This document shows positions 43,249-54,781 of a DNA stretch of 64,000 bases, piece after piece. Both the position numbers and the translations under genes were made by a program. Within the stretch, counting starts at the first letter, position 1, and every line of letters begins with the position of its first letter. Source of the DNA: Cristatella mucedo (lineage: Eukaryota > Bryozoa > Phylactolaemata > Cristatellidae); the NCBI GenBank assembly GCA_009760855.2, contig WPIO01000072.1, positions 1,795,001 to 1,859,000 of the forward strand, written 5' to 3'. The notes beneath the pieces are model-generated. The model saw only the letters and a list, made by a program, of their open reading frames with translations. It did no database searches and was not told the DNA's origin.

Positions 43249-44744
43249 GTAAGTGCCCGGATCCTAGCCGGCAGCACTGCGTTTTTTACGATTTGTCATG
43301 TGACCCTGCCATTCTTTTCTTCGTCGGCAGTGGCCCTATCAGAAGGTGCTGCTCGGTCCAGCATCGTTTGACCGCTGATTGGAGACGGCCCTGTCAGAAT
43401 TATCTGATCTGCATGCCCATTAAGCACCCACCCGCGAGCCTGATGCCTGCCACAGGTCTCACATCCGCTTCTTGGCACGTCATCATTTCCCTATGTGCAG
43501 TGCCCATGGCTGGTGTGGCAATTACATAAAACTAGTGGGTAGTTTATTTTATTTGGGCGGCTGGTTCAGTTACCTTGGAAATAATGTGCAAAAGCTTTGT
43601 GAACAGCTGAAGTCTCATTAAGTGGCCAGCTGGCTGCTGAGTGCCCTGCAGTCGTTTGTTTTGCATCGTTGTTGTTAGCCTGGCCAGCCTTGAAGCCTTG
43701 GCCGGAGTTGTGCAGTGCAACAGCCACGACTCTGGCAGCTCTGCTTAGTAGACATCGTGCACTCGCTCGCTGCTACGGTAGGCAGGGCTCAGGGATTGTT
43801 GTTAGTTACCGTGCTTAGCCGTGCTCGTGTGGACGCTTCGGACATTTCAATAATTATACATTTAGCAACACAAGACTAGTCTTTCTTGGAGCACTACCTA
43901 CTTTAAAAACAAAGGCCATCGGTAGTTTATAAGTGATATGAAAGATTAAACGCTCACATGCAATTACACAAGAAAATTGACCCGGACTGAGCTGAAGCTG
44001 CGAGAGAAGCTAGTTGAAGTCGGAGGGTGTTTTAACTTGTATGTGCCTCCAAAGCAGGATGTGAAGTGATGTCAGTTGGTAGGGAGCTCTTGGCTTTGGG
44101 ATCGTGGAACTAACGACGCGAATTTTAAGAGAATTGAGGTTTTTCAGTGCCTCAACCATGCCGCCAGGAAAGGGAAAATGAGCTATGCGACTGCAAGCGT
44201 AAATGAAAACTCGATGGGATCCGTAGCCAGTCGATAAGGTCTCAGGACATTCGCAGAAGAGTGAACATACTTTATGATGAGTGATTCACAGTTCAAAGAT
44301 CGCTAGCTTTGGTGGTGAACTGGATTCGGTTAAGGCAGCCGTCCATCGCCAATATCAGCATTTAAAATTGTGCATTACTGATATCATGATATCTCTAACT
44401 TATTGAAAAGGCTACACTGGGTCCTATCTATGATGAATTCATGCCAACTGAAACAATCATCGTCCAAAATCATTGATGCATGACCCATGTCGTGGGTTAT
44501 AGTCCTTCAGCAGGCAGTTCTTTGCTGCCCAGTGCAAGCAGGGCAAAAGACCCCGAGGCTCTTCCGCTGTGACATTAATTATGCCGTTGAATCGGCTAGA
44601 CTCCACTTCACAGAGAAATGGAGAGTGATAAGGAGAGATAGATATCGCTCTGAGGTCGGCTCAAACTGTTTACCGTCTGCCTGTGAGTGACAATAGTGAA
44701 TTGGGTAGCACCCATGCCTGAATTTCGGCTGCTGCTCATCTGGT
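43249..44744. other. BCL11 intron 4, first part
   Basis: No exon, and in particular no second finger exon, was recognised in a by-eye scan for a CX2C pair followed by HX3-5H. Confidence 0.5.
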
Positions 44745-45382
44745 CTGTCGTTGACGGCTTAGCTGCCACAATTCACCACTTCTGGCTGAGCTCGACTGCA
44801 TTGGAATCGATGTCAAGATCCTTCATCTGACTTACATGTGGCTTCACTTGCTCGAAGCCTATCTATCCGACCTCCTTGCGCCTCCAGTGTGTTCTCTCAC
44901 CACCTGCCCTCATCGCCTTGCGGTCTCTCTAAATTGAAATCTTTTGGTGATCGATCCTTCAGCCCGTATGCACCGAAAGTCTGGAACTCGCTTCTGGTCA
45001 CTACGTGCAATCACGTTACAGCTTAAGTCTCAGCTTAAGACATGTCAGTTCCAGACAGCTTTCCCTTAGCCCCAGTGAACATGTCTTCTTTTGTTCTGGT
45101 GTGCATTTTGCCTGCATAGCTGTGCATGACTCAGTGCATGTCAATAGCCGGAGGTCTTACTTACCGTTGGTGCTGAGTGTCTTCATGCTTGCTGTATGTA
45201 GCATGCTAGCCAAAGTATGATGATAGTTTGCTTTTGCATGCTTGATACTGTGCGATATCGTGATGTTGATATCATGCATGTCACTAACCCTTGGTTATTG
45301 GCTCTCTTGCAGCCGAGTTGTAAAGCGCCTGGATGTTCTCTTAGGATGCTGTGCATACGACCTATTAATACTATTATTATTT
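44745..45382 (+). mobile_element. LINE, diverged 3'-end copy (plus strand)
   Basis: A decayed C-terminal part shows HHFWLSSTALESMSRS-like sequence, LEAYLSDLLAPPVC, LKSFGDRSFSPYAPKVWNSL. It is followed by a 3' UTR, GAGTTGTAAAGCGCCTGGAT, a shortened hairpin and a TATTATTATT tail. It differs more from the other copies than they do from each other, so it is an older copy or another subfamily. Confidence 0.78.
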
Positions 45383-45553
45383 TGGTACATGGCAATACCC
45401 TTTTTTTAGTCAGTTTTCATTGATTCGTGTTATGTCGCCACGCTGCTAAGCTGAGGCCGTATCCTCCTTGCGTTGGAGCTCACTTTTGCTCGAAGTTTGG
45501 TGGCAGCAACCCTAATCGCGTGATGCATCATGACTTTCCTCTCGGCATTGCAG

Positions 45554-45791
45554 CAGCTCAATTTTGACGAGCGGCCACACTCGTCTGCGCCAGATGTGCC
45601 GCCGAGCACCAATGCCGTCCTGCGCTGCTCGGTCTGTGCATACACTTGCGCCAGGCAAAGCAAGCTTCGGCGCCACTGTCAGCAGCACCATCTCGGCAAG
45701 AGCGCAGAGCCACGGGATGACACCGATAGCAGCGGTGACAGTGACAGCTCCGACGGCGGTCACCACTCCACAGGCGCCATCACCACCACAG
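45554..45791 (+). CDS. BCL11: BCL11-like zinc-finger protein, fifth identified exon (middle finger)
   Basis: The exon encodes a single finger, LRCSVCAYTCARQSKLRRH then CQQHH, matching the second finger of the middle pair of BCL11A/B (YKCNLCDHACTQASKLKRH). An acidic Asp/Ser-rich stretch follows, as in the family. The residues before the Cys pair (PDVPPSTNAV) replace the [10 protein letters not shown] linker that joins the pair in vertebrates, so the first finger of the pair is absent. The acceptor is CTCGGCATTGCAG, with a tandem CAGCAG (start 45554 or 45557). The donor is CACAG|GTAGGT. Entry phase is 0 and exit phase 1. Confidence 0.87.
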
Positions 45792-45916
45792 GTAGGTATC
45801 ATGGACGCTGACCATGCTCACCGTCGAGTGTAGGCGACACGAGCGCCGCCACTTTTCACGCCACTGGAGCTGGCCGGCTTCATTGGTCCGTTATTCCTTT
45901 CGTGGTTTGCTGCCAG

Positions 45917-48507
45917 GTGTCGGTGGCGGCGGCGGCAGCAGCAGCAGGCATCAGGCGAGCAGACAGGTGCGCCGTGCCGAAGGCGCCGAGTCGCTGAGCT
46001 CTCCCGGTGATGATGACGTCTTGATGGATGCCGAGCAGCAGCAGGCGGCAGCCTGGCAGAGGCAGCTGCAGGTTGCAGCTGCAGCCTACCAGCAGCTGTG
46101 CTATCACGCAACGAAGAGTGCCGTCGGCAGCAGCAGTACCGGGCGTGCAGCCAGCAGTGCCAGTGTCTCGGCGATCGTCAGTGGTAGCAATGGCAGCGAT
46201 GGCCGCAGTGGCTTGCCGGCCGTCGGTGCCAGCACTCCTGCTCATCCAGCTCTGCAAGCAAGCATGGCCACGGTACGAGGTGCCTCGATGGCTGCAGCAG
46301 CCACGCTGACTCATGCCCGTGGGCATTCGTCCAAGTTCGACCATCTCTTCCATCAGCCGGCCCGGCCGTCGCTTCACGGTCTACCGATGTATCCACTGCA
46401 CGATTGGCCTGCTGGTGGCGACGACACTTCCGCTACCAGTCGGTGCCCTTCGAGCAATCACATGGAACCGTCGTTGGCAGCATCGTTTTCACGCAGGGAT
46501 ATCGTGCAGCAGCAGCAGTCGCCCCATCAGCAGCAGCAGCTCCATCAGCAGCAGCACGCCGTCAGGCAGCAGCGGTCACTTCATGCAGGCTCCATGTCCA
46601 GACACGACTCGGGAGGAAGGTTGCCACCGGAGCAAGGTCGGTCACCCATGAGAACGGAAAGCTATATGCCGGAAGTAGCGCAGCCGGTGCGTTCACGTGA
46701 GAGCAGCCAGCATGCCCTCACCGGTTCCAGCAGGGACGTGGACTCCGTCAGGGGTGAGCGGCAGGCCTGGTCTGCCGACAGGCCTGCTACCAGCGCCGCC
46801 GCAGTAGTTGCCTCGGCCGGCGCACGCTTGCAGCTGCATCGTGAGTTGAGTGGGAGAAGCGGCAGCGCAGGCTGCGCCACCGGCAGCCAGAGCAACGACG
46901 ACGACAGCAACGACCGTGAGGGCACTCGCGCAGGCGACGATGAGGAGACCGGCGGAGGAGGCTTCAGGAGCGAGTCGTCACCGAAGCGCATAAAGATGGA
47001 AGGCGACGCCGACAGCGCGGCGGCCACGACCGCCACCGAAGACACGCAACCGTCTCCCGCCGCTGCGGCGCCGACGCTGGCCTCAGCGGCGGCAGCCGTG
47101 AGTGTTGCCGCATCAGCAGTCGGCTTGCCCGGGGCTACCAGCAGCCTGTACAGCTCGCCGCTATGGCTGCCCGCAGCCGCTGCCGCTGCCTACTCGTCGT
47201 TTCGCCTGGCGGCCAGCGATCCTTCGCTGCTGCTCGCTGCCACGCTGAGTGCCAATGCCGGCCAGGGCCTGCCCGCAGCATTGGCTGCTGTGGCCGCTGC
47301 TTCGCGCTATCCGCCGGCGGCGGCGAGGTGGCCGCCGCCGGCGCTGGCCACCTTTTCGGGGGCAGCCCTGCCCGGGACAGCCCTCGGCGGAGGGCTGCCT
47401 TCCTCGTCACCCACTGCGTCCACTGCCGCTGCAGCGGTGCTCGCCGCAGCCCGCCTGCCGAGCACTAGCAGCGCGGCCGGCAGCGAGGAGGCAGCAGCTG
47501 CCGGCACCGTGGCCGTGCAGCCGGGCCCGTCTTCTGGATTGCGCACTCCCGGCGGCGGTGGCATCATGCGCAGCACCAGTGTGGGAGGCCCGGGCGGCGG
47601 AGGTGGCGGCGGCGGGGGTCGGTGCGACACGTGCGAGTTTTGCGGCAAAGTGTTCAAGAATTGCAGCAACCTGACGGTGCACCGGCGCAGCCACACGGGC
47701 GAAAAGCCGTACCACTGCAGCCTGTGCAGCTACGCCTGCGCCCAGTCGAGCAAGCTGACGCGCCACATGAAGACCCACGGGCGCACGGGCAACGAGGTCT
47801 TCCACTGCAAGTTCTGCCGCATGCCGTTCTCGGTGCAGAGCACTCTGGAGAAGCACATGCGCCGCTGCATGGACGCCACGCAGCGCCAGTCGGCGCACCA
47901 GCACCGCTACGCCCACTCGTCGTCGTCGTCGGCGCAGCAGCTTCAGCCCGAGCAAATGGCTGCCGCAGTGGCTGCGGTCACGAACCGGCAGCACCGCCAG
48001 CAGCGGGATGAGATGGACGTCGTCGGCGACGAGCTGCCTGACGAAGAGGACGAGAACGACAACAGCAGCTGCTCAGCCGATGGCGATGAGGACGACGAGG
48101 AAGAGCAGCAGCAGCAGGAGCAGCAGCTGCTGCTGCTGCAGCAGCGGCTGCAGAAAGACGAGTACAGTCTGCAGAGCCCGTGGCATCGTCGCCACCAGCA
48201 GCACGCGCCAGCTGCCGACAGCCACCGCAGCGGCGCACGCGACCAGCGGGAGGGCAGCTGCCGCAGCAACAGCAGCAGCGGCAGCACGAGAAGTGGCGCC
48301 AGCAGCATGCTGCCTGAGCGTGCGGACATGCTGCTCGAACCCAAGGTGGAGCCCACCTCCGTCGCCGAGGCACGAGCTGACGCCTCGCCTCCGACGTCGG
48401 CAGCTGCTGCCGCTATCGACGAAGACGAGGCTGCCGGGGCAGCGACGATGCCTGCTGGCGCCAGTGGCGTCTTCGAACCGAAGCCAGGTAGGCTGATCGA
48501 CGTTTGA
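45917..48507 (+). CDS. BCL11: BCL11-like zinc-finger protein, last coding exon (C-terminal three-finger array)
   Basis: The acceptor TTTGCTGCCAG at 45916 joins in phase 1 after a 125-base intron. The exon encodes long disordered Ala/Ser/Gln/Gly-rich sequence (Q/H runs near 46505-46580, Ala runs near 47050-47290), the conserved [10 protein letters not shown] at 46978 (BCL11A: FSKRIKLE), and three consecutive fingers at 47632-47868. They read [21 protein letters not shown], then [20 protein letters not shown], then [20 protein letters not shown], almost identical to the DNA-binding array of BCL11A/B. The last finger ends HX3C rather than HX4H. An acidic/Gln tail of about 210 residues follows, unlike the short tail of BCL11A-XL, and ends in TGA at 48505. 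A CAG|GTAGGC at 48487 could be an alternative donor. Confidence 0.95.
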
Positions 48508-48668
48508 GCTTAGTCGGCCTGCAGCAGAAGTCTTGCCCGGTGTTGCAGCTCAAGTCTTGGCCAGTGTTTCAGTGCGCCATACTGTCTGCTGCCGATGCAT
48601 GCTGCTAGGTAGTGCATGGGTTGACGTTTTTGCTAGCAAGCTCCTAGTGGCCACGATCGTGCCTTTGG

Positions 48669-48695
48669 TGAACCGTCTTTTGCGTAGACGGTTCA
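48669..48695. repeat. hairpin 1 in the probable 3' UTR
   Basis: TGAACCGTCT (48669-48678) pairs perfectly with AGACGGTTCA (48686-48695) around a 7-base loop. Confidence 0.85.
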
Positions 48696-48704
48696 TCACA
48701 GTGG

Positions 48705-48749
48705 ACTCTAATGCCAACACCGTAGAGTCTACGGTGTTGGAATTAGAGT
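48705..48749. repeat. hairpin 2 in the probable 3' UTR (45-bp near-palindrome)
   Basis: A 22-base arm (48705-48726, starting ACTCTAATGCC) pairs with 48728-48749 with one mismatch and a single-base centre, only 9 bases after hairpin 1. Confidence 0.9.
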
Positions 48750-49180
48750 TTGTTTGCGGATTCTGAACGATGGAACTCAGCTTCGTTGGCCATTCAGAGC
48801 AGTGCAGTCTTGACTTCCCACTGCCGGAGCTGACACCTCCTGCCCAGCCGTCCTTCGTGCTAGCTTCTCCAGCATGTGTGCCGTAATCCTCGACTGTTTG
48901 ATGAGTCATCCGTGCTTCCTGCTTGTGCTAGGTTACGAGAGGTGGTAAACTTTGCACTTTACTAGCCAATGGTTGCACACCGGCAATTGGAGAGGCCTTG
49001 GCTGCTCCATAGAGGATATCCCGTTGTCATAACCACTTTGCCCTTTTGGCTTTGTGGAGCTTCGGACATGATCACACGTGTGAGAGCTTGAAAAAGTGCC
49101 CGACGAGTCAATGAATATAAAAGTATTTAATGGTTTATTTAAGGCATTTATGTAGCCATGCCGAGTTAATTTGTTTGTTT

Positions 49181-49186
49181 AATAAA
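49181..49186 (+). promoter_or_regulatory. candidate polyadenylation signal
   Basis: AATAAA lies about 675 bases after the BCL11 stop. GT- and T-rich sequence is present around it. It is the first AATAAA I noticed downstream of the stop. Confidence 0.45.
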
Positions 49187-49526
49187 CGAAGTAATTTTAT
49201 TTCAAACGATATTACAATCCTGAGTTTAGTAGTTTATTGAATGAATGAAAAGCAATTTAATGATTTATTCTAAGCATGTTACCAATCTGTAGTTGCTTAG
49301 TATTTATTGAAATCGTCAAGTCGACATTAAATTACAAATAGTCTAGGTATAGGTGTCTGCTCTAAGATATTGCGGCTCATTTGACAATATTATGTGCCTG
49401 GAATGTACCGATTTTGGGCCCCTGTGTATGACATTGAGTGGCTGTGTTTGTTTAAAGACCTGTTATTAAGTGTTTTCCTATCGATGTCATAATCTCTTTG
49501 CACACAGTTTTAGTAGACCCCTCTTT

Positions 49527-49530
<4 letters not shown>

Positions 49531-49570
<40 letters not shown>
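49531..49570. repeat. (CT)n microsatellite
   Basis: About 40 bases of CT. Confidence 0.95.
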
Positions 49571-49573
<3 letters not shown>

Positions 49574-50040
49574 GTTTTTTGCACATATGCATCAGATTAA
49601 TTTTGTGTCATCAGCAGCTGACCTTCAGCATGTATTTTCTTTCGCTTATACTTTATGCTCCACTGTTTGCCCCACTTTATCACACTTGGTAGGGCTCCGT
49701 AGCAGAACTTAGGACACGATCTTTAAAATTGTTTGCCAACCGGTCTCGAGTCCGGTACGAAAGATGGCGAAGACTTAGGCTTCTGACATTTATTTGTCCC
49801 TCAAAGTGGTAATCATTCTACATCTCTCAACCGTCGAAGTCACCATCTGAAGTTTGCCGAGCAGCCTGGTTGTGCCTAGACAAATGGAGCTAGGCCCTTG
49901 TCTTGGTGGGATCGTTGTATATCTCTGGAAATAGGTTTTTTGTGCATCGTAGTAACTTCGAAGAAAAACTGATATTCGTAGGAAATAGACTTGGAAATCG
50001 GCGTGTAGCATAGATAAAACTTGAAATGAAAATTGAACTT
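49571..50040. other. no gene recognised
   Basis: Intergenic; nothing recognised. Confidence 0.5.
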
Positions 50041-50110
50041 GAAATGAGCATCATAGGACCAGGTACCAGCATCCGGAAATGAGCATCATAGGACCAGGTA
50101 CCAGCATCCG
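50041..50110. repeat. exact 35-bp tandem duplication
   Basis: The unit beginning GAAATGAGCATCATAGGACC is repeated once without a difference (50041-50075, 50076-50110), which suggests a recent duplication. Confidence 0.93.
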
Positions 50111-50271
50111 GAGTACTCACTTCTGGCATCTCTTGCCACCAACCTTTCACATGGAAGCAGTGAGCAGTGCGTATATAAATGTGGTTCCTATTCACCTTTG
50201 CTGGAGTTCATGGTAGTCCTTAGTGGATTTCACAAACTGCACATGACTTTCGACCCCACATGAGGTGTAGA

Positions 50272-50908
50272 CTGCTGGTGCAAAACTCTGCAGCTAGGCT
50301 TGTCTGTCGTGAGCGTACCAGTTGCCACATTACTCCACTTCTCGCCGACCTGCACTGGTTACCAGTCAAGCAACGTATTGACTTCAAGGTTTTGTCGCTC
50401 ACTTTTAGGTCTCTTCATTCTATGGCTCCAGCCTATCTTTCAGATATACTACCCCATCAGGCAAAGCATCGTACCACTCGCTTTTCGGAATCCAACAGTC
50501 TAGAAATACCTCGTACAAACCTTAAATCCTTTGGAGACCGTGCATTTAGCTCGTATGCTCCCACAGCCTGGAACTCCCTCCCGACCTGCATCAGAACATC
50601 CCCTGACCTGACCACATTTAAAAGAAACTTAAAAACATACCTATTTAGGACAGCATTTAGTGGGTCCTTGTGATTCGTCCTCGATGTGCTTATGCGTGCT
50701 GACACTGTTCATGCTGCCACTAACCACATTTGCATGCTGACCCAGTGCATGTAACCCCTAACCATGTTATTCATTTTGTTTGTTTTTCAAGCATGATTTT
50801 ACTTACTATTCTATTGCGTATCACTTTGCAGCAAATGTAAAGCGCCTAGAAAGAGATTAAGTTCTCTGAGGGCGCTTTATCAAGTGCAATATTATTATTA
50901 TTATTAGA
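50272..50908 (+). mobile_element. LINE 3' copy (plus strand)
   Basis: It starts in VQNSAARLVCRER and continues with CHITPLLADLHWLPVKQRID, APTAWNSLPTCIRTSPDL and LFRTAFSGSL with its stop, then the 3' UTR, AGCAAATGTAAAGCGCCTAG, the hairpin and an ATTATTATTATT tail. The 137-codon frame is open and very close to the copy at 60.0-60.5 kb, so it is a fairly young 5'-truncated copy. Confidence 0.93.
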
Positions 50909-51134
50909 CATGAGTCGACCTCTGATTGCATAAAGATTCATCGCAGTTTAGTTCAACCAGATAGTAGCTTCCAGCCTAGTTAGCTGTTGCCTCATAGTGG
51001 CAAGCTGACAATGCTGAAAACAACGGTAGGTATTATTGGAGCCGGTTGCTTATAAAGAAATTAATGTCCGGGCTAGTTTGCTTCTTCTACACTAAAATTG
51101 AAATGAAAGCATGAATGTAGACTCACTCAGAAAC

Positions 51135-51830
51135 TGGAAAGCCTAACCATCAAAATTGGCTTGGCCAGCATATCTCGTGCAGTCTCATCGTGGAATCTGA
51201 TTGTCCTGTTTTGAAATGACCTTTCACTTGGTGGCCCCGAAGTCAAGTCTGTCTACTTTTGGCTCTATAAAATTGCAAAATTTTGATCTTGCTCAGATAA
51301 GGATACCGAAGCCAAGCTCTGTTCCATGCATTTGTGACATCACGTCTCGACTTGATTAATTCACTGTTTTCAGGTCTTCCAGCCTGTGCAGTCAGATGCT
51401 TACACTGGGTCCAAAACTCAGCTGCTCTGCTAGACTATTCTTGAACGTCACAACTGTCACATTACTCCACTTCTCATCGAACTGTGCTGGCTAACCATCA
51501 TAAGTGGCATATCATGTAGACTTCAATGTTCTGTCACTCAATTTTAGGTCCCTTCATTGTCTTGCTCGAGCCTACCTATCCGAAATACTTCCTAATCAGA
51601 CTTCCTATCGCATCGTGCCATCTGCTCATCTGACTCAGGTTGTTCACCTGCACCTCTAACCAACCTCAAATCCTTTGGTGATCGTGCCTTCAGCTACTAT
51701 GCTCTCAAAGCCTGGAACTCACTCTTGATTGGCATGCAATCCCTGACTTGACGACATTTAGAACGAAGCTAAGAACCCATGTGTTCTTTGCACCGTTCGT
51801 TCTGTTCGATTGAGTTGTCTGTGCTTACGA
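51135..51830 (+). mobile_element. LINE, decayed copy (plus strand)
   Basis: It matches the family from KIGSASISPVES (51150) through QLHNIAKI-, VHAFVTSRLD- and HITPLL-like segments to the end of the open frame (LKSFGDRAFSYYALKAWNSL at 51670). It has many stops and frameshifts. The 3' hairpin is missing. Confidence 0.8.
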
Positions 51831-54440
51831 GTGCCTGTGCAAATATACATGTCATCACTTATCTATTGCCGGGACTCGTGAAGCTTTTAGAGAGCGATAC
51901 AGCTCTTTTATGGTGCTTTGAAAGTGTTGTATCGATGTTACTAATATTACCACAGACTTGCATAGCACCACACAAGACCCGAAAGCTTTCTTTACAAGCA
52001 TTGTGCCTTTCTGCAGCAGAGATCAGCAGTCGTAACCTGCCCAGCCTTTCGGTGAACACCGAACCGAAGTGCAGCTGTTGCCTATTCCCCCACGAAGCAG
52101 CCGGGCGGCCAACGTCTGCCAATATCGGAAGATAATATCCGAATGTGCGCATCCGTGTGGGACTTCCTGCAGAGTGCTCGCTATTTCGTAGCATTCATGT
52201 CAACTTGTTCGCCTCTTGAGCGCTGAAGCTGATGACGTGCCGTCGTGGAGTACCGAGCAAGCTGCATTTTCGACCCTGTGCTCGCCACGTGCACGGCTGC
52301 TTACCTGCCCTCGCCTTTATGCCGCCCTAGGCCAGTGATCGGAGCTTCTCGAACGGCTGTGCCTGCCGTCGCTGCTGCTGCTGCTGCACGCCGGCAGAAC
52401 ACAGTCAGGCCAGCAGGCTCCCTCCCGGCAGGAAGGCCCTAGGCATGACCGACATCATCACCGGCGACAGCGATTCTGGCCGGTGACGAAATTAGCCTCT
52501 CACACACCGGTTGGTTCTATCTGATATTTTCGGCGAAGAAGACAAAGCCCGGCTCGCGAAGAAGGAACCCGGAAGCAGGATTTTCGGCTGCTCGACTCTT
52601 CTTGAAGCAGAGTCTGGCTTCGATACGACCACCCTTGCTGTGTGCTCGCTGCCCATGCTGGGCGCCCGCAGAGAAGGCTCCGAGTGGTGAGGGCTGGCAC
52701 AGCTGCCGACTGCCGGGCTTCTGTGCTGCTGTACCCGGTGATGAAGGTCGTGTCATGCGTTTCCTATTGTCGTTCAGTTTGATCTGCTGCCACTTCTTCC
52801 TGTCCCTCCATGGCTGCCCTCATCCTGCCCCGACTTCCTGTAAGTTTGAGGAAAGTCCTGGTCTGCTCGTCCTGTTCTTCTCGTCCTTTCATCCTTGGGT
52901 TCGTCTCGGACTTTTGCATCTCCGGTGATCCACGACTGTGACAGCAGGATTCAGCTGTTAGGCAAAGAGAAGGTGGCGCCACCTGAGCAGGGGGTGCTTT
53001 CCATGGTGCCAGTCTCGTGTGACAAAAAATGCACTTAGCTCTAATTGTTTGCACACTGCCCGACCAGCCTTATGAAGGACGGAATCTGTCGTGGCATGAA
53101 GGAGTCAGGTTCGTGAGTGCATTATATGTCTGATTCCTCCTTGCAGTCTCAGACTAAAAAGGGGCAGACACTAAACTGTTGCACGTGCTTGTATTTTTGT
53201 AATTTATAGCTGTCAATCAAAGTAGCTCTGTCCTGCGTACGGTGCGCTCTCTTGCTGCTGCTTTTCTTCGAGTCTATGTAACCAGGTGAGGTGAGATGCC
53301 ATGACGTGTGGCCGGTTGCGAACTCTGCCCCTGCATTCCCTGTATGTTGACCTTGACCCGTGACTTCAACCGCTCGAGCGAACTCCATACTCGGTGCGGT
53401 GAGTGCCGCTGGCTGCGTGAAGGGACGTGCATCGTCCTTAAAGAATGTCTGTGCCCTTCAGGGAACTAAGCTCATGCATCTCGACCTCGACCTAGTCATT
53501 TCGTGCGGCTGTAATTCTGTCACCCGGCAGAGGCTGACAATAAGAATATCTATAGAGCGCCATGTCTTAGTCTTAGCTGGTTATGCAATAGTGTCGAACC
53601 GGTGCTGGCATACCAGCTAGCGGCTGCTGCTGCTGTGAGTCGCCAGCCGCCAGCTGGCGCCCACCACTGTATCTTCTCATGTATTCCATATACGTTCGTG
53701 TAAACACGTGTACAGACAGCATCATGCCATCTCATAATCGCTACCATCGTATCTTCCATATTTTTGTACCACACCAACCCGGCACTTGGTGATGTAAGGA
53801 TGTGCGAGCTCGTGTATGTGTGTGATCGAAGGCAGGGGACGACACCGTGCACCCTCTTGACTCATCTGAGAGGGCGTGGCCAGCTCTAGCAGTGGTCTCC
53901 GTGTGGAGATGGCCAGACAGCGGCAGTTGCTGCTGCTCCTCCGACAACCATCTTTTGATGGCTGTTCTGTGCGTGGCAGCTTGCGCCCCCATCCCACCAC
54001 AGCACCGGGTGTCAGGCAACCAGCAATCGAGGGAGACAACCCTCGGACTGGCATGGCGGCACCGAGGATGCGACCGTCAACCGGCAGGCTCTCACGCCAC
54101 CGCCCTGCTAGCTCCTGCCGTGTGCAGTTTTTACTGTGATGCTTAGTCCTAGTCTGCGGCTGCACATGTAGCTTCAGCATTCACTCACGAGCCAAGCTGA
54201 GCCTTGTGGCAGCGGCTGGTGCGTGCAGAGGGTGCGCGCCGTATGCGACCGGCTGCCCCTGTTCGGAGGCAGGCATCGACGGAGGCAGCAAGCTAGCGAT
54301 CGGCCTGCCTTGTTGGGCGCTGCTGGGCTGCTCGAATGGGAGCAGAGCTAACTGTTCGAGCACCGAGCTGCAGCAGCCACTGCTGTCGCTCGTCGTGGCT
54401 GCGGGTGCGCTAGTAATAAAAGTGCAGTGGCTGACCACTC
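51831..54440. other. no gene recognised
   Basis: Between 52200 and 54500 the sequence is richer in GC than its surroundings and holds several overlapping 80-150-codon frames on both strands. None has a recognisable domain. An unrecognised exon cannot be excluded. Confidence 0.4.
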
Positions 54441-54516
54441 GATCGCTTCGCTTCTGCTGCCTACTGCTGCTGCTGCCCACTGCTGCTGCTGCTGCTGTTG
54501 CCCACTGCTGCTGCTG
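54441..54516. repeat. interrupted (CTG)n tract
   Basis: CTGCTGCTG blocks separated by CCCACTG and CCTACTG words. Confidence 0.9.
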
Positions 54517-54781
54517 TGAATAGCAGAGGGAGCATGCCGCTGCCCTTTCACTAATCGCCACGGGTAACCAGAAACTCGTTAAGAGCAAACCGTTTAAGGG
54601 TGCCGACCCTTCGGGGGGGGTGGGAACTAAAACTTTAATGGCACTTTTAGAGCGGTTGCTATGTCGGTTTCGAAATTGACAGCTCACGTGTGACTGCCGT
54701 TGCTCACCTATTTGAGAGGACGTGTACGTCTGTGCGAATGAAAGAGGCCCGTGTTGTCTTCTGCTCTCGCACCTCTTTTTT

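Larger units (their letters stand above)
48508..49330 (+). other. probable BCL11 3' UTR
   Basis: This is the region between the stop codon and an AT-rich stretch with several ATTTA words (49120-49320). It contains two hairpins (48669-48749) and an AATAAA at 49181. No competing open frame was recognised. The 3' end is inferred. Confidence 0.55.

Noticed and set aside
45814-45916. Upstream extension of the large BCL11 frame to an ATG at 45814
   Set aside because: A donor at 45791 and an acceptor at 45916 in matching phase show that this part is intron.
47307-48373. Minus-strand frames of 129-195 codons opposite the BCL11 fingers
   Set aside because: They are shadows of a GC-rich coding exon. 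The plus frame shows unmistakable BCL11 fingers.
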